Below the pieces are notes generated by a model. That model did no database searches, had not been told where the DNA came from, and saw only the letters and a program-made list of their open reading frames with translations. A stretch of 64,000 bases of DNA, taken from contig OX377206.1 in the NCBI GenBank assembly GCA_947396885.1, positions 17,665,114-17,729,113 on the forward strand, written 5' to 3'. Both the position numbers and the translations under genes were made by a program. Positions 1 through 11,000 of this stretch are shown here, one piece after another (positions within the stretch are counted from its first letter, which is position 1; every line of letters begins with the position of its first letter). This stretch comes from Heligmosomoides polygyrus polygyrus (Eukaryota; Nematoda; Chromadorea; Rhabditida; Heligmosomidae).

Positions 1-2
1 AA

Positions 3-1424
3 GCGACTGGGCCCGATGACGTGGCAGCTGATTTATGGAAGTCCAAGTACTGGTACCCTGCTGAGTGGTTGGCGAAGTTCTTTAATCAGGTTGTGGCGGA
101 GAAGAAAGTGCCTGAGTGTTGGCGTCAAAGTACGACGATTCCAATTTGGAAGGAGAAGGGCAGTCCTGCAGACTGCTCCAATTACCGTCCGATTCGCTTG
201 CTTTCGCACAGCATGAAGATCTTTGAGCGAGTTGTCGATGGACGAATTCGGGACATCGTCAAGCTTTCCAGCAACCAGTGCGGCTTCGTGGCTGGCTGTG
301 GCACCGTTGATGCCATACATGCCGTCCGCCTCCTGATAGAGAAGCATCGCGAGAAACAGAAGCCAGTGCATATCGCCTTTCTCGACTTGGAGAAGGCCTT
401 TGACCGCGTACCGCGTGAAGTGATATGGTACGCCCTGCGTCAACATGGAGTTCCTGAAGAGCTCATAGAGTGGGTGCGAATTCTCTACTCTTGTCCAAAG
501 AGTCGAGTTCAAGCTGCAGCTGGGACCTCGATGGAGTTTCCCATCCCTGTCGGAGTACACCAGGGTTCTGCGCTTTCCCCACTCCTCTTTGTTGTCGTCA
601 TGGATGCCATCACACGAGATCTTCAGAAGCCCGTCCCTTGGACGTTGCTTTATGCCGATGACGTGATGCTCGCTAGCGAAGATAAAGGAGAACTCGAGCG
701 AGAGTTGCAAGCTTGGTGTGATCGCTTGGAGCGGTTTGGACTCAGATTGAACGTGAAGAAGACCGAGTATTTAACGACGGACGTTACCGAGTCTAGCTCC
801 ATCAAGGTTAACGGCATCGAGCTTCCACGCACTGCGGTCTTTAAGTACCTGGGATCAGCAGTGGCGTCTGACGGCAAACTGATGGTCGAAGTGAATTCAC
901 GTGTGAGTGCAGCTTGGTCCAAGTGGCGCTCGTTGACTGGCGTGCTGTGCGACAAGAAGATACCAGAGCGCTTTAAGTCGAAGATCTACAGAGCAGTCGT
1001 CCGGCCGATAGCAATGTACGGCGCTGAGTGTTGGCCAGCGACCAAGGAAGTTGAAACGCGCCTCAGCGTCATGGAGACGAAGATGCTGCGCTGGACGGCA
1101 GGAGTTACGCGCATGGACCGCATCCGAAACGATGCTATTCGGCAGAAGTTCGGTGTCGCGCCGATAACTGACAAGATGCGCGAAGCTCGCTTACGATGGT
1201 ACGGCCACGTTCTGCGTGGAGAAGAAGACAGCGTCCGCAAGATAGGCCTTAACTTCGAGGTAATAGGAAAGCGGCCTAGAGGGCGACCGAAGCAGCGCTG
1301 GGCTGATACGTTACATACGGACTTGAAAGTAGCTGGTGTCCACCCCGATCTAGCGCTGGATCGGGAAAGGTGGCGTCATGACACCAGAATAGCGGACCCC
1401 GCCACGAAGCGGGACAAACGCTGA
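3..1424 (+). CDS. RTE-type non-LTR retrotransposon reverse transcriptase, 3' part, cut by the window edge
   Basis: The frame is open from base 3, before the first ATG, so the true start lies outside the window. The protein has the RT order of RTE LINEs: the fingers block with NYRPIRLLSH, the DLEKAFDRVPR catalytic block, HQGSALSPLLF, and the LLYADDVMLA active site at 651-662. It ends in a C-terminal domain with LRWYGHVLR and RPRGRPKQRW. No stop or frameshift breaks it over about 470 codons. It is close to the element at 32546-35689, which shows that the missing 5' part should encode an APE-type endonuclease. In the cell it would reverse transcribe its own RNA at a nicked target. Being intact, it may belong to an active family; copy number cannot be judged here. 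Confidence 0.93.
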   Translation, partial: ATGPDDVAADLWKSKYWYPAEWLAKFFNQVVAEKKVPECWRQSTTIPIWKEKGSPADCSNYRPIRLLSHSMKIFERVVDGRIRDIVKLSSNQCGFVAGCGTVDAIHAVRLLIEKHREKQKPVHIAFLDLEKAFDRVPREVIWYALRQHGVPEELIEWVRILYSCPKSRVQAAAGTSMEFPIPVGVHQGSALSPLLFVVVMDAITRDLQKPVPWTLLYADDVMLASEDKGELERELQAWCDRLERFGLRLNVKKTEYLTTDVTESSSIKVNGIELPRTAVFKYLGSAVASDGKLMVEVNSRVSAAWSKWRSLTGVLCDKKIPERFKSKIYRAVVRPIAMYGAECWPATKEVETRLSVMETKMLRWTAGVTRMDRIRNDAIRQKFGVAPITDKMREARLRWYGHVLRGEEDSVRKIGLNFEVIGKRPRGRPKQRWADTLHTDLKVAGVHPDLALDRERWRHDTRIADPATKRDKR

Positions 1425-1440
1425 AGAAGAAGAAGAAGAT
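1421..1440 (+). repeat. GAA trinucleotide 3' tail of the RTE element
   Basis: Directly at the stop codon the sequence becomes a short run of GAA units. RTE elements typically have a very short 3' UTR ending in a short tandem repeat, so this marks the 3' end of the insertion. The sister element at 32.5 kb ends instead in ATG-type units. Confidence 0.7.
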
Positions 1441-1639
1441 AGTCGCCACAGTGCTCCACACACTGAGTAGGTCAGCGATCCCCTTTTCTTACAACTTGTT
1501 TCTTCTTTCTTTCTTATAACTTTTACATCTTTTTCTTTCTCCTTCTTTGTTAGAACTGGGGAGATAGGAGAGTCCTCGATTGTCCGACTTAGTCTTCAAA
1601 AAGTCTTCAAACTTTGTTAAACTCCTTTTAGCCAAGAAA

Positions 1640-2560
1640 GCCTTTAGAAAGCGAAGCAAGTGTAGTCTGAGGAGGCTATGCCAGGAAAATATGGGGGATG
1701 GAGTACGGTCTCCCAGTCCAGGTCTTTTGATGTATCGCTTTAGCTACATAGGGTTATCACGGGAAGGTGCATTGAAGGTCGCCTCGGCCGCTTTTCCCAA
1801 ACAGCTTCTGCGAGTCTCTGGAGCTCAGTGCGTGAACGACAGCGGTGACCGTGTGCCCTTACGGGAGCATCTCGTAGTGCAGCATTCCCTACGAGTTCCA
1901 GAAGCGGCGTAGAGCCTTCCTGAGGTTCGACTTTGCTTGCATGGGCGACTCTTTGCCTGGAGGAAGCCAAACGGCACGGTTAGCGTTGGAGTCGTAGAAA
2001 ACCCAACTCTCATCTTCGGGAACCAGGTCATCCAGAAACTCCTTGCGAGGCGAGCGTAGGAGGAGATACTGGCAGATGGATAATCGGGTGGACCGCATGT
2101 TATCGGTCAGGGCATGCGGGATCCATCGAGTCAGCATTTGCTGGTAGCCGATGGCTTAAAGACGGTTGACGACTGTCGAACGGGTACATCCGAGCCTTGT
2201 CGCAGGACTCTGGGTGGTACCACCCGGATCCTCCTTGACAGCTTCAAGATCGACGGAACCTTCCACTGCTTGGGGGAGCCTCGACCGAGGTTTGTCTTTG
2301 AAGTTCTTGTCTCCTTTCGTGAACCGAGCCAATCAGGCGGTTGACAGTGCTGATGGTAGTGGAGTTCTCTCTCAATGAGCTGTTTGCGGACTGCTGCAGT
2401 CACTCCAGTGCCGCGGCGCCACTCGTTGGATGATTGCTCGGAGATGCACCTGTGAAATTGACACTGCACTTTGTAAAACCCAAAGAAGAGCATGTGCGCT
2501 CATATACCCTTTTGCAGAGAAGCTTCGACAATGTTTTACGACTACCACCTGGCAGATCCT
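1640..2560 (-). pseudogene. Degenerate mariner-family transposase
   Basis: Minus-strand pieces in several frames read as a mariner transposase. At 2400-2500 there is an N-terminal block with FGFTKCSVNFTGASPSN. At 1889-2137 there is the start of the catalytic domain, RWIPHALTDN, then FLDDLVPEDESWVFYDSN and AVWLPPGKESP. Around 1740-1880 a DNAPVR-like block follows in another frame. Frameshifts separate the pieces, so no functional protein is encoded. No terminal inverted repeats were identified, so the limits are approximate. It lies outside the protease genes. Confidence 0.75.
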
Positions 2561-2749
2561 GTATATCTTTCGGAAATTCTGGACTTTTGAGGAAAACCCT
2601 ATTCAGGATTTCCGAACAAGCTAATGCTGTCCCCATCTCAGGATGCCAGCCCTCTTCTCCTTTTAGAGACAGTAATGAGTATGGGAGCGGATTGTATATC
2701 TTTCTTAGGCAGTGCATCTTACGAGCTGCTCCATCACGCTGAACGGTAG

Positions 2750-3284
2750 TATTTTGGTAATGTTTGCTCTCACGGTCACCACTGCTATCTTATTGCTCGA
2801 TACGATTTTATACCTCCGTTGATCATCAGTTCTGAATTCAAAAAAGGGCCATATCCACAGACTTTTGCTACTGTCGTTTAGCGATCGCTCGTTGTTCTTT
2901 TCCTTCCAAACCTTGTTCGATAGGCAGTGGCCCTGCACATAGGAATTCGGTGTTTGCAGCACCTGGTGGTGGCACGCGTAAGCACACGAATCTGCCGATG
3001 AAGTTTAAAGCGATAGGGCCTACCACGCGGGTTATTTTGCCGTGCTGCTACATATCGATGTCAATGCCATGCTGCATTTATAAATCCGAATGTTCTTAGA
3101 GAACTGAGCACGTTGCTTATCATTTACGAAGTGCATACTACTGCTGTAGGTGTCGGGGAAGGTTCCCGAAAACATGTATCGATCGACACTTCCGAATCTC
3201 TTAATGGAGAGCGGAAAGAAGAGACTTCAGAGGTCCAAAAAGTGCGTCCTCAGGGATACAACACATCTGTTTCACACACATTTG
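2750..3284. other. Intergenic sequence, no recognisable feature
   Basis: Short open frames occur on both strands but none shows a known motif or a match to other parts of the window. Confidence 0.4.
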
Positions 3285-3570
3285 TCTAAAGGATACAGGA
3301 TGAAGGAAGAGGTTACTCAATCTCTTTTTGGGATGCGCCACGCATTCAACTTCTCTTGCGGAGGTGGTCTGAACGTGTACTTGGTCACACAATGAATTGC
3401 GGTGGCCAGCCGATGAACAAGTCAGCGCGTTATCCTTCCCAAACGAGTCTGTTACCAATTCACCGACCTCGGAGGGATGGAAGGCTTGGTGGGCCTGGGC
3501 GGGAAACCCGAACCAGAAACCTGGCATCGGGTGTGTGCGATGGCCAATACGACCTCTAACTGCGCTACAC
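3285..3570. repeat. Dispersed repeat family R1, copy 1
   Basis: This block, with GGATGCGCCACGC, a following GCGGTGGCCAGCCGATGAAC and a GGATGGAAGGCTTGGTGGGC core, recurs at about 6205-6325 (core only) and 11820-12170. The ORFs on it are shared only as part of the repeat and are not convincing genes. It resembles a SINE-sized interspersed repeat, but no clear polymerase III box pair or target duplication was found. Confidence 0.6.
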
Positions 3571-5041
3571 GCGCCCAAACAAAGATATTACGGGCGATAA
3601 ATGACCTGAGAACCGGCAGCGACATCTGTGTGATATTTTCGGTTTCACTGAGCAAGCAATTAAGCCTCTGGAATTCCTATAGTTCGTGATTAGCACTGCT
3701 GATCACGAACTTGTCATCCGTATTCCTAATTTCCGGTCTCTTATGGCAGCTCGAGGTAAGTATGGGCCAAAGTTGGGCATCAGTATCTATAGTTTTTGGC
3801 TTTTTCTACGAGAAAATCCGAATTCGTCACCTTCCCATCTCCAGACAGCTCGAAAAACGTGCGCGAGAGTTGTTACCAAGTGTTCGCTCAAAAGTGTGGT
3901 CAAGGTGAGGATAAAAGTTTCCACATACGATAAATCGAAAAATGCAAAATAGATAACTCCGACGGGAATCGAGGCGTTGAGCCCTTCACTCCTAAGTTTA
4001 TATTCACCCGCAGAGTAAATGTAGTAAGTAGTAGTAGTCAGTAAGCAACATTTTTGTAAATTTTATTAAAAAAACTTTTTTTGAAGAAAAAAGACAATGG
4101 TTTGAAGTTTGCTTCTGAAGTGCGGAAAGGCAGCAATTTTTTAGTAGTAAACGAAAAGGTTGCTTCATGCACAGGTTCCGGAGTTGCGATTTTTGTTTGA
4201 TTGATAGCAGAAGTTCTGTCTGCGTGAAGTTACACACTTTTTAGTGGGGCGTTGGTTATTTGGTAAGGCCGAAAAGAGTAAAAGGATCAGTTCTAGTGAG
4301 GGGTGTTTAACCATCACCGTTTAACAACGGCGAAAAAAATGTAAGCAAACTAATTTAAAAGTGGCGACACATTGAGCAGCCATACAATAGAGCCTTTCCT
4401 CATAATTTCCTAATCGTAAGAGAGCACCCCATTTGTTTTTGTTTCGCTTCTCTAGCTGTGCCCCTCCAGCTAGAATAGATCCGAAGCATTCGCTTTCCTG
4501 TGCATGGTACGTGCTGATACTTTTCTGAAACGACCCCTTGACAAGCTCTCATAGAACTCGTCCAGCTTATAGTAGATGTTTTCACGGTGACGAAATGCTT
4601 CAGCAGAGGATTAGGAAGGAGTAAAGCCAATCCTAGCTTTTACTTAGCCACCCCCCCCCCATCCTATGCGCCGTAAAAAAAAATAAGGAGAGTGTGAAAC
4701 ATCGCAATATTTGTAAATCATTCTGTAGCCTTGGAAAAGCCATCGTATACGCATTTAGTGGGTCTCATGTTGATCGTGGGTACACAAGCTGAATGGTATG
4801 GCTTTATTTAACGAAGTTTTTCAACAGAAACCATTTCTTCATAGATGGTTGTGGCAGTGTGCTGAGTTCATCATGCGTCCCATTTCTCATCCGAATAGCA
4901 CACTCCTAAACTTCACTTTCTTTTACTTAAAAAGGAAATGTCGATATGCATAAATTTAATTCATAAGGTTGTGCGTATTTTCTGAAGTTGGCAAGTCGTT
5001 CTATTTCATTTATTCCACTCAAGAATTTCAACAGAACTTAC
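3571..5041. other. AT-rich region downstream of protease gene A
   Basis: It holds a homopolymer C run near 4652-4662 and several short ORFs without recognisable domains. The last exon of protease gene A should lie here on the minus strand, but its few codons could not be identified. Confidence 0.4.
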
Positions 5042-8000
5042 CAGTATTCACACATATCCAGCCAATATAACGGCGCACGTCAGTGAAAAAATTTATCCAT
5101 GCTGGAAGGGTTATAATTAGAAAGTAAATCTGAAAATTCGGTGTCTGAAAATAATCAGCAATGTGAGCAAACCTCCTTGAACGAGACGTTTATTTGTGCA
5201 GGGATCTTCTTCTTTCGGAAAGAAGGGAGCACTCGTTAACAACCCAACAACAGTGTACCGATCGTTGTCACCTTTTTGAAAAAGAGGGCCTCCACTGTCA
5301 CCCTTAACAAAGCAGCAACAAAATAGAAGTGGCAAGCAATGCAGCATAACAAGTTTGAGGGTTCATCTACCAGATAGTATAATTTATTAGATATGAATTT
5401 CAGATAAATCATCCATTATGCAACAGAGCGCGTGTCATATGTGTGTGAATACAGGTCCACTCTAAAACAGGCTGTATTAAACCTCTTATTAAACCTTCTG
5501 AACCTTTCGTTGAGCGATGGTACTGGTCGTGCAGAACAACCCCAGAACCCAAATTTGAAGAAATCTACTGCCTTAGCATCCTTGAAATCTTCTGACTACG
5601 AATTTTAATCGTTAGATAACGACAGGTTCATTTGAAAAACCTGCTTAAAGTGAATAGCATAAAATAATTGCTTATCATGGCTACCACCAAGGATACATAT
5701 TCTCCGTGATATGTAAGGGGAATTATGTCCTGGTTTGAGAACTTAAGTACTGTTTGAGAAGCAGCCGCGTCTTACAAGGTGGTGTGAAGCTGTCTTGCAA
5801 GTGCTGGAGATCGTAGTCCATCTGGCGAAGGCAATACTAATCCTACCCGACAATGGGCTCTGATTCGCACGACTAAGGCAAGCATAAAGGGTGACCATGG
5901 AAGAGTTTGGATCAGAAATAAAACAAATAAATAGCTACTTGATGCATGATAACGAGATCTGCACTGAACGTCGATGACTGGAAGAACTCGTTGGGATCAA
6001 CGGAGAAAGTACTGAAGAACAGAAGGAGACCAGAAAACAAAGGATCTTGGAGTCTTTACCCAGTGCTTTATTCGTCCACAAGTTGCAAGGATAGGGAAAA
6101 CACTGAAAAATCAATCGCTTTAATGTCCGCCACGCATTTACCTTCTAAAAGACCCGGAAGCAGTTTGAAAGCGTGTTTGGCCCAGTGTTTTATCTTTAGC
6201 AGACAAGTGTGGTAGCAATTCACCGTCTTTCGAAGGGGTGGAAGGCTTGTGCCCTGGGTGGGTCGCCGGACGAAGCATCTGAAATCGCATGCACGCGACA
6301 GCAGGCGCCTCCTCCGATTGCTGCGTGTGTGTACCAGGGATGTGCGGATTTTTTTTTGTTGAGAAAAGCGGAAGACGGAAAGCGGAATGGAAATGCTCAA
6401 AAATGGGCGAAAACCGAAATACGAAACACGGAAACGGAACTAACTCAAAACTCACTACTTCATTCAATTTCCCATAAATACATCCAAATTGGTGGCTGTA
6501 ACTATACTAACTAATATATAGGGTGCGCAAAAAGTATTGACGCACTAAACGTAAACGTTAGAGGTAACAACACATAAAATTTGACAAGTTTGTATGCAAA
6601 ATGTCAACAATGATCTAGCGAACAGAACAGCATTACTTGTGTTATATATGGGCTTCTTTGCTGCGAATGCAGGAACGAAGGCGCCGAGGGAAGGCATCGG
6701 CGGTGCGCCGCAAGTAGTCCACGTCGATGTCGTTCCATGCAGATCATCCATCACTGACTTCATACTTTTGTCGGAAGTAGCGGAAGCCTTGTTCTCCAAA
6801 ACTTCCCATGTAGAGTAATTCAGCGGATTCAAATCTGGTTTATGCTGAGGTCATTCCTCTGCCGAAATGAAGTCCTCTAAGTTGGCGCGGCACCAGTCCT
6901 GAACAATCCTCGACTCTGCGCAGGAGTCTAAACCTGCTGGAAGACATACGGCTTACTTTCAAATTGGGATTTAAGCCAAGGAGCTAGTTGCTTCTTTAGG
7001 ACATTAATACAGGTAGCTCTACTAATTCATCTTCACTCCCGTAGGCACGAAAACGAAAGGCGGTTGTGATGAATGCACTAACCATGATGATGCGCCGCCG
7101 TTGCAGCGAGCCCTCCGCCAGAATTAGCACTTTAGAGATCCTTAAAGAGTATGTAACACTTCTACAAGTTGAGTGCACAAAAGTATCAAATCACTGAAGG
7201 GCAAAGCATAGAACGAAATCGACGTGAACTACTTGCGGCGCACCGTCGATGCCCTTCCGCGTCGTCTTCGCCCCTGCATTCGCAGCAAAGAACCCCATAT
7301 AAAACACAGGTGATGCTATTCTGTTCGCTACATCATTGTTGACATTTTGTATATAAACTTATTGAATTTTATGATGTGTTGTTGTTTCCAACACTTACGT
7401 TTAGTGTGTCAACACTTTTTGCGCACACTAAAAATTACCTTTAACAAATTTTTGGAGCAGGTAAGGCTACATGCGGTTCTTCCCCAACAAGACCCAACAG
7501 TAAAAGATCCTTGTATTTGTATTATTATTAGGATGACTTCCCAAATATTGCTTACCTACCAAATCGAGGTTGGTGCAGAAATTTTCTGCAAGGAGAAAGA
7601 AAGTGCTTTTTACGACGCATTGAATCCAACTGAAGAGTAATATGCCAGAGATTTCGCTACATTCCACTTAATATTAAGTCTTGTCTATCCCAGGTCTGAA
7701 TGAATATCCTGTTTGGGAAGTATTGTCAGCAACTTAAAATTGCTTATAGAACTCTGAGCTAGAATTGGTGTTCCAAACCAGATCTATTATAGAATTATTA
7801 GAGAACTAAAGTTGTGCATGCTCCGGCTAAGGAATTAGATCCTTGATCAAAACCCTCTAGAAACAATTTGCAGCATTAGATTATACCTTAGCATATCATT
7901 TCCAAAGTAATCTCCTTTCGGCTGCATATCATTGATCAACCCTTCTCCGTATCCATGATTCGAAGGTGAACAGCCGATGTTTCACATCATGTGGTTTGAT

Positions 8001-11000
8001 GTACATATGACTCCTCCCTTTCCATGAATCAAACCGTTCGATCTGACAGACTTCTCTCTTGTTAAGAGTATGCAATTCTGATGTTCGCATACGCTTTTGT
8101 ACGTAAACACCCTCGATTAGCGAGGTATCCCACATTCTGGCGCTGACAGTCAACGTTGCATAGCTTATCTCCTCCTTATGTCTTCTGCATAAGTTCAAGT
8201 GCTGAATAGTCAGTGCGAAACAATCAGTGAGTGAGTGAACAATCACCTTCTTTTCCGTTCCGTCTTCCAGCTCGAAAAAAGGCGAAACACGGAACGGAAC
8301 AGGAGGACTAAAAATGACCGGAAACCGGAATTCGGAACAAAGAAACGGCGATTCCGCACATCCCTGGTGTGTACCACGCGCTAGCTTGAGGGAATCACGA
8401 ATAAATTATGCTACGGCTTAGAAATATCCGGCCTATGCAGGTGCCAATTTCGAAGCTTGCTAAATCGTGTAGTTATAATACGACCAGAGTTACAATTCCA
8501 GATTGTTTACTTGGATTATCTTGAACTTCCCTCAAAAGATGCTTGTCGGAGTTGTTCCATAAAGGCACTGCGATGTAGTTGAACTTTCCGACTTCCTTGG
8601 TACAACGAATGAAATGAACTTTTGATTTTTTCAAATAGTCGAGTATATAAATTCGAAACTTGAAATAATCAAGCTAACGGATAAATTGACTTTTTAAAAT
8701 TTTGCTTAATTGGCCAATGAATAAATTTGTTCAAAGAGGCTTGATTTTGTTGTCAATCTATTTATATAATATAATGTATAATCATGTTACGCCACAAATA
8801 ACTTTCCCTTACATGTCGATTTTACCATCACATTGTTTACTTTTATGTTTTGGAGAAAGTTTTTCAAAATTAGCATTATGTCATTGGTTGTCAGCTATAA
8901 AAGGATATCGTCTTCGCGACTCACAGGACAAGACGAAGCGTTTATCCCGAGGACCACTCCTTGGTCCTCACCATCTCTTCCAATATAGGAGAGCTTCACC
9001 ACCCGCAGAATGCCATCGTCCCGTGATGTTGCTGCAAAAAGCTGCTGTCATCAAAATAATCTCTCACATGTAATCTCATTTCATGTTCAAGAACATGGAG
9101 CTGGAAATGCCTCTTACGGTCATAACCAGCTCCGGCGAGCAGCAATGAATCTGCTATTTGTTCATGTTCACTTGGCAGACAGAGTGGGGTCGCTTCATGA
9201 ACGAGGACGTCGCCATCTAACACCAGTACTGCCACATCGGAATCCGAACTGCATAAGCTATGCAGGCGGCTAATCTAAAGTACTCCGTTTCTATAGTGCT
9301 TGAATAGAAACACAACGAACGTACCACTCTTTCGACATGGTATGGTTTCTGGCACTCCTCCGGATAGGTGCACTCATTGCCGAGGTAGATAACGAACTCT
9401 GACTCGTTCCTGATTGGGTACTCGAATCTCAAAAGGGCACGTTACCTTTCTAAACTAAGCGTGGCGGTTGAATAGGTTTAAACCCTTTGTCTCCGTTGTT
9501 TTGGCAACGATCTCGCACTTCCGTCTCGTTGAAATTGTGCACGCAATGGCCCGCTGTGAGAACATGCCTCGGAGAGATAAGCGATCCGCTGCATATAGAA
9601 TTGTTAGCTGAAATGAGATCGAACGTGCGGACGTGAAATAACCAGTGAAATAAGTAGACTAGGAATTAAAGACTAACTCACTCTTAAAATTTTCAGTTTA
9701 TGTAAAGGCTATTTTTTAATTTTTTAAATACATCTCTGCCAAAAGCAAATTGCTTGACTAGAACGCTTTAGTAAATGTGAGTTATCGTTGTGAATGGTTT
9801 TTATATATTACTCTAGAACGAAATATTAAACCAACCTATTACAATTCTTGCAATCCATGGGTATTCATCACGTAACAGCAGTCGTCCTCCAAATGAGCGA
9901 CTTGGCCCTGAATATTTTATTTATTTGTTAATTCGCTCACGCATACTAGTGTACAAGAATATTGGCAGATAGAAATACAAAAATAAGTCTAGTGCTGGGA
10001 AACTGAAAGAAGGATTTAGCACTTACATCAACAACAACATTAACATGTCTAAAATAGATGATTTTCGCAGAACTATTGAATGCACCAAAAGCAATATAAT
10101 TATATTTTCCTTATTTATTTAACAGTTATTAATCATAAATGATTTGCTAATTTGCCCGTGCTTTCCAGCGTACGAGGAGCCAAAGCAAAGTAGTTTGTCT
10201 TTGGTTGGTATGTAGAATCCTTAAACGGAAACCCAAAAACAAGTTTAGCACTTAGAAACTGAACGAAAGACTCAACGCTAACACTAACACCAGTCCTTAA
10301 ACGGTACAGGTAACGGGTTTTTTGCTAAGTTGTGGAATGCACAAAAACAGCATATTACCCTTCAAGTCATTGAAATTCAAAAGTGTCAAGCAGAAAACTG
10401 AATAGCAACTTTCTATGAACACACAGCCGGGTATAAAGTTGAATTTTCGGATCTCGGACATTCACCACATTGTACGACCTAGCTTTCATCCCAACAATAT
10501 GACCTCGGCAGTTTATTTTGTGCGCTTCGGTTTGTCTAAAGAGTGAAGGATAAGGGACGGCATTGCTCAATCCCTTTTGCGATGCGCCACACTTCTGCTT
10601 CTATTAGGTTGGCAACTAATTTCGTGGACTCTCAAGAATCTTCAGCAAAACTCTTTATTAACAAATAACTAATGACAATCTTTAATCAAAATAAGATCCC
10701 TCGGAACGCAGAAGTGCTTCCCATATATCAGGTAGTGGTCTATCCCACGGCCACAGAATTATTGTGCTTTTAAGGCCAAGAATTATTGGAGGTGCATTTT
10801 GACCCGATCCACATTATTAAATCGTCTTCCAACCAACAAGTACTGCACCGAACTAAAAATGTGGTACTCACTCGGCACAAGGTATGGGCTGTAAGGTGAA
10901 TGAGTTTTACGCTCCCAGTCAAGGTCTTCTCTTTTTGAGGCGTTCGGTTCGCTACGTTCCCTCCGTTAGGTGGTGTTAAGAAGGTATTACCTTCTGGGAG

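Noticed and set aside
7929..8246. 105-codon minus ORF with IQHLNLCRRHKEEI, first taken as exon 6 of protease gene A
   Set aside because: It is inside the hAT element. The true exon 6 was found at 8925-9031 with matching phase and the ...NASSCP end.
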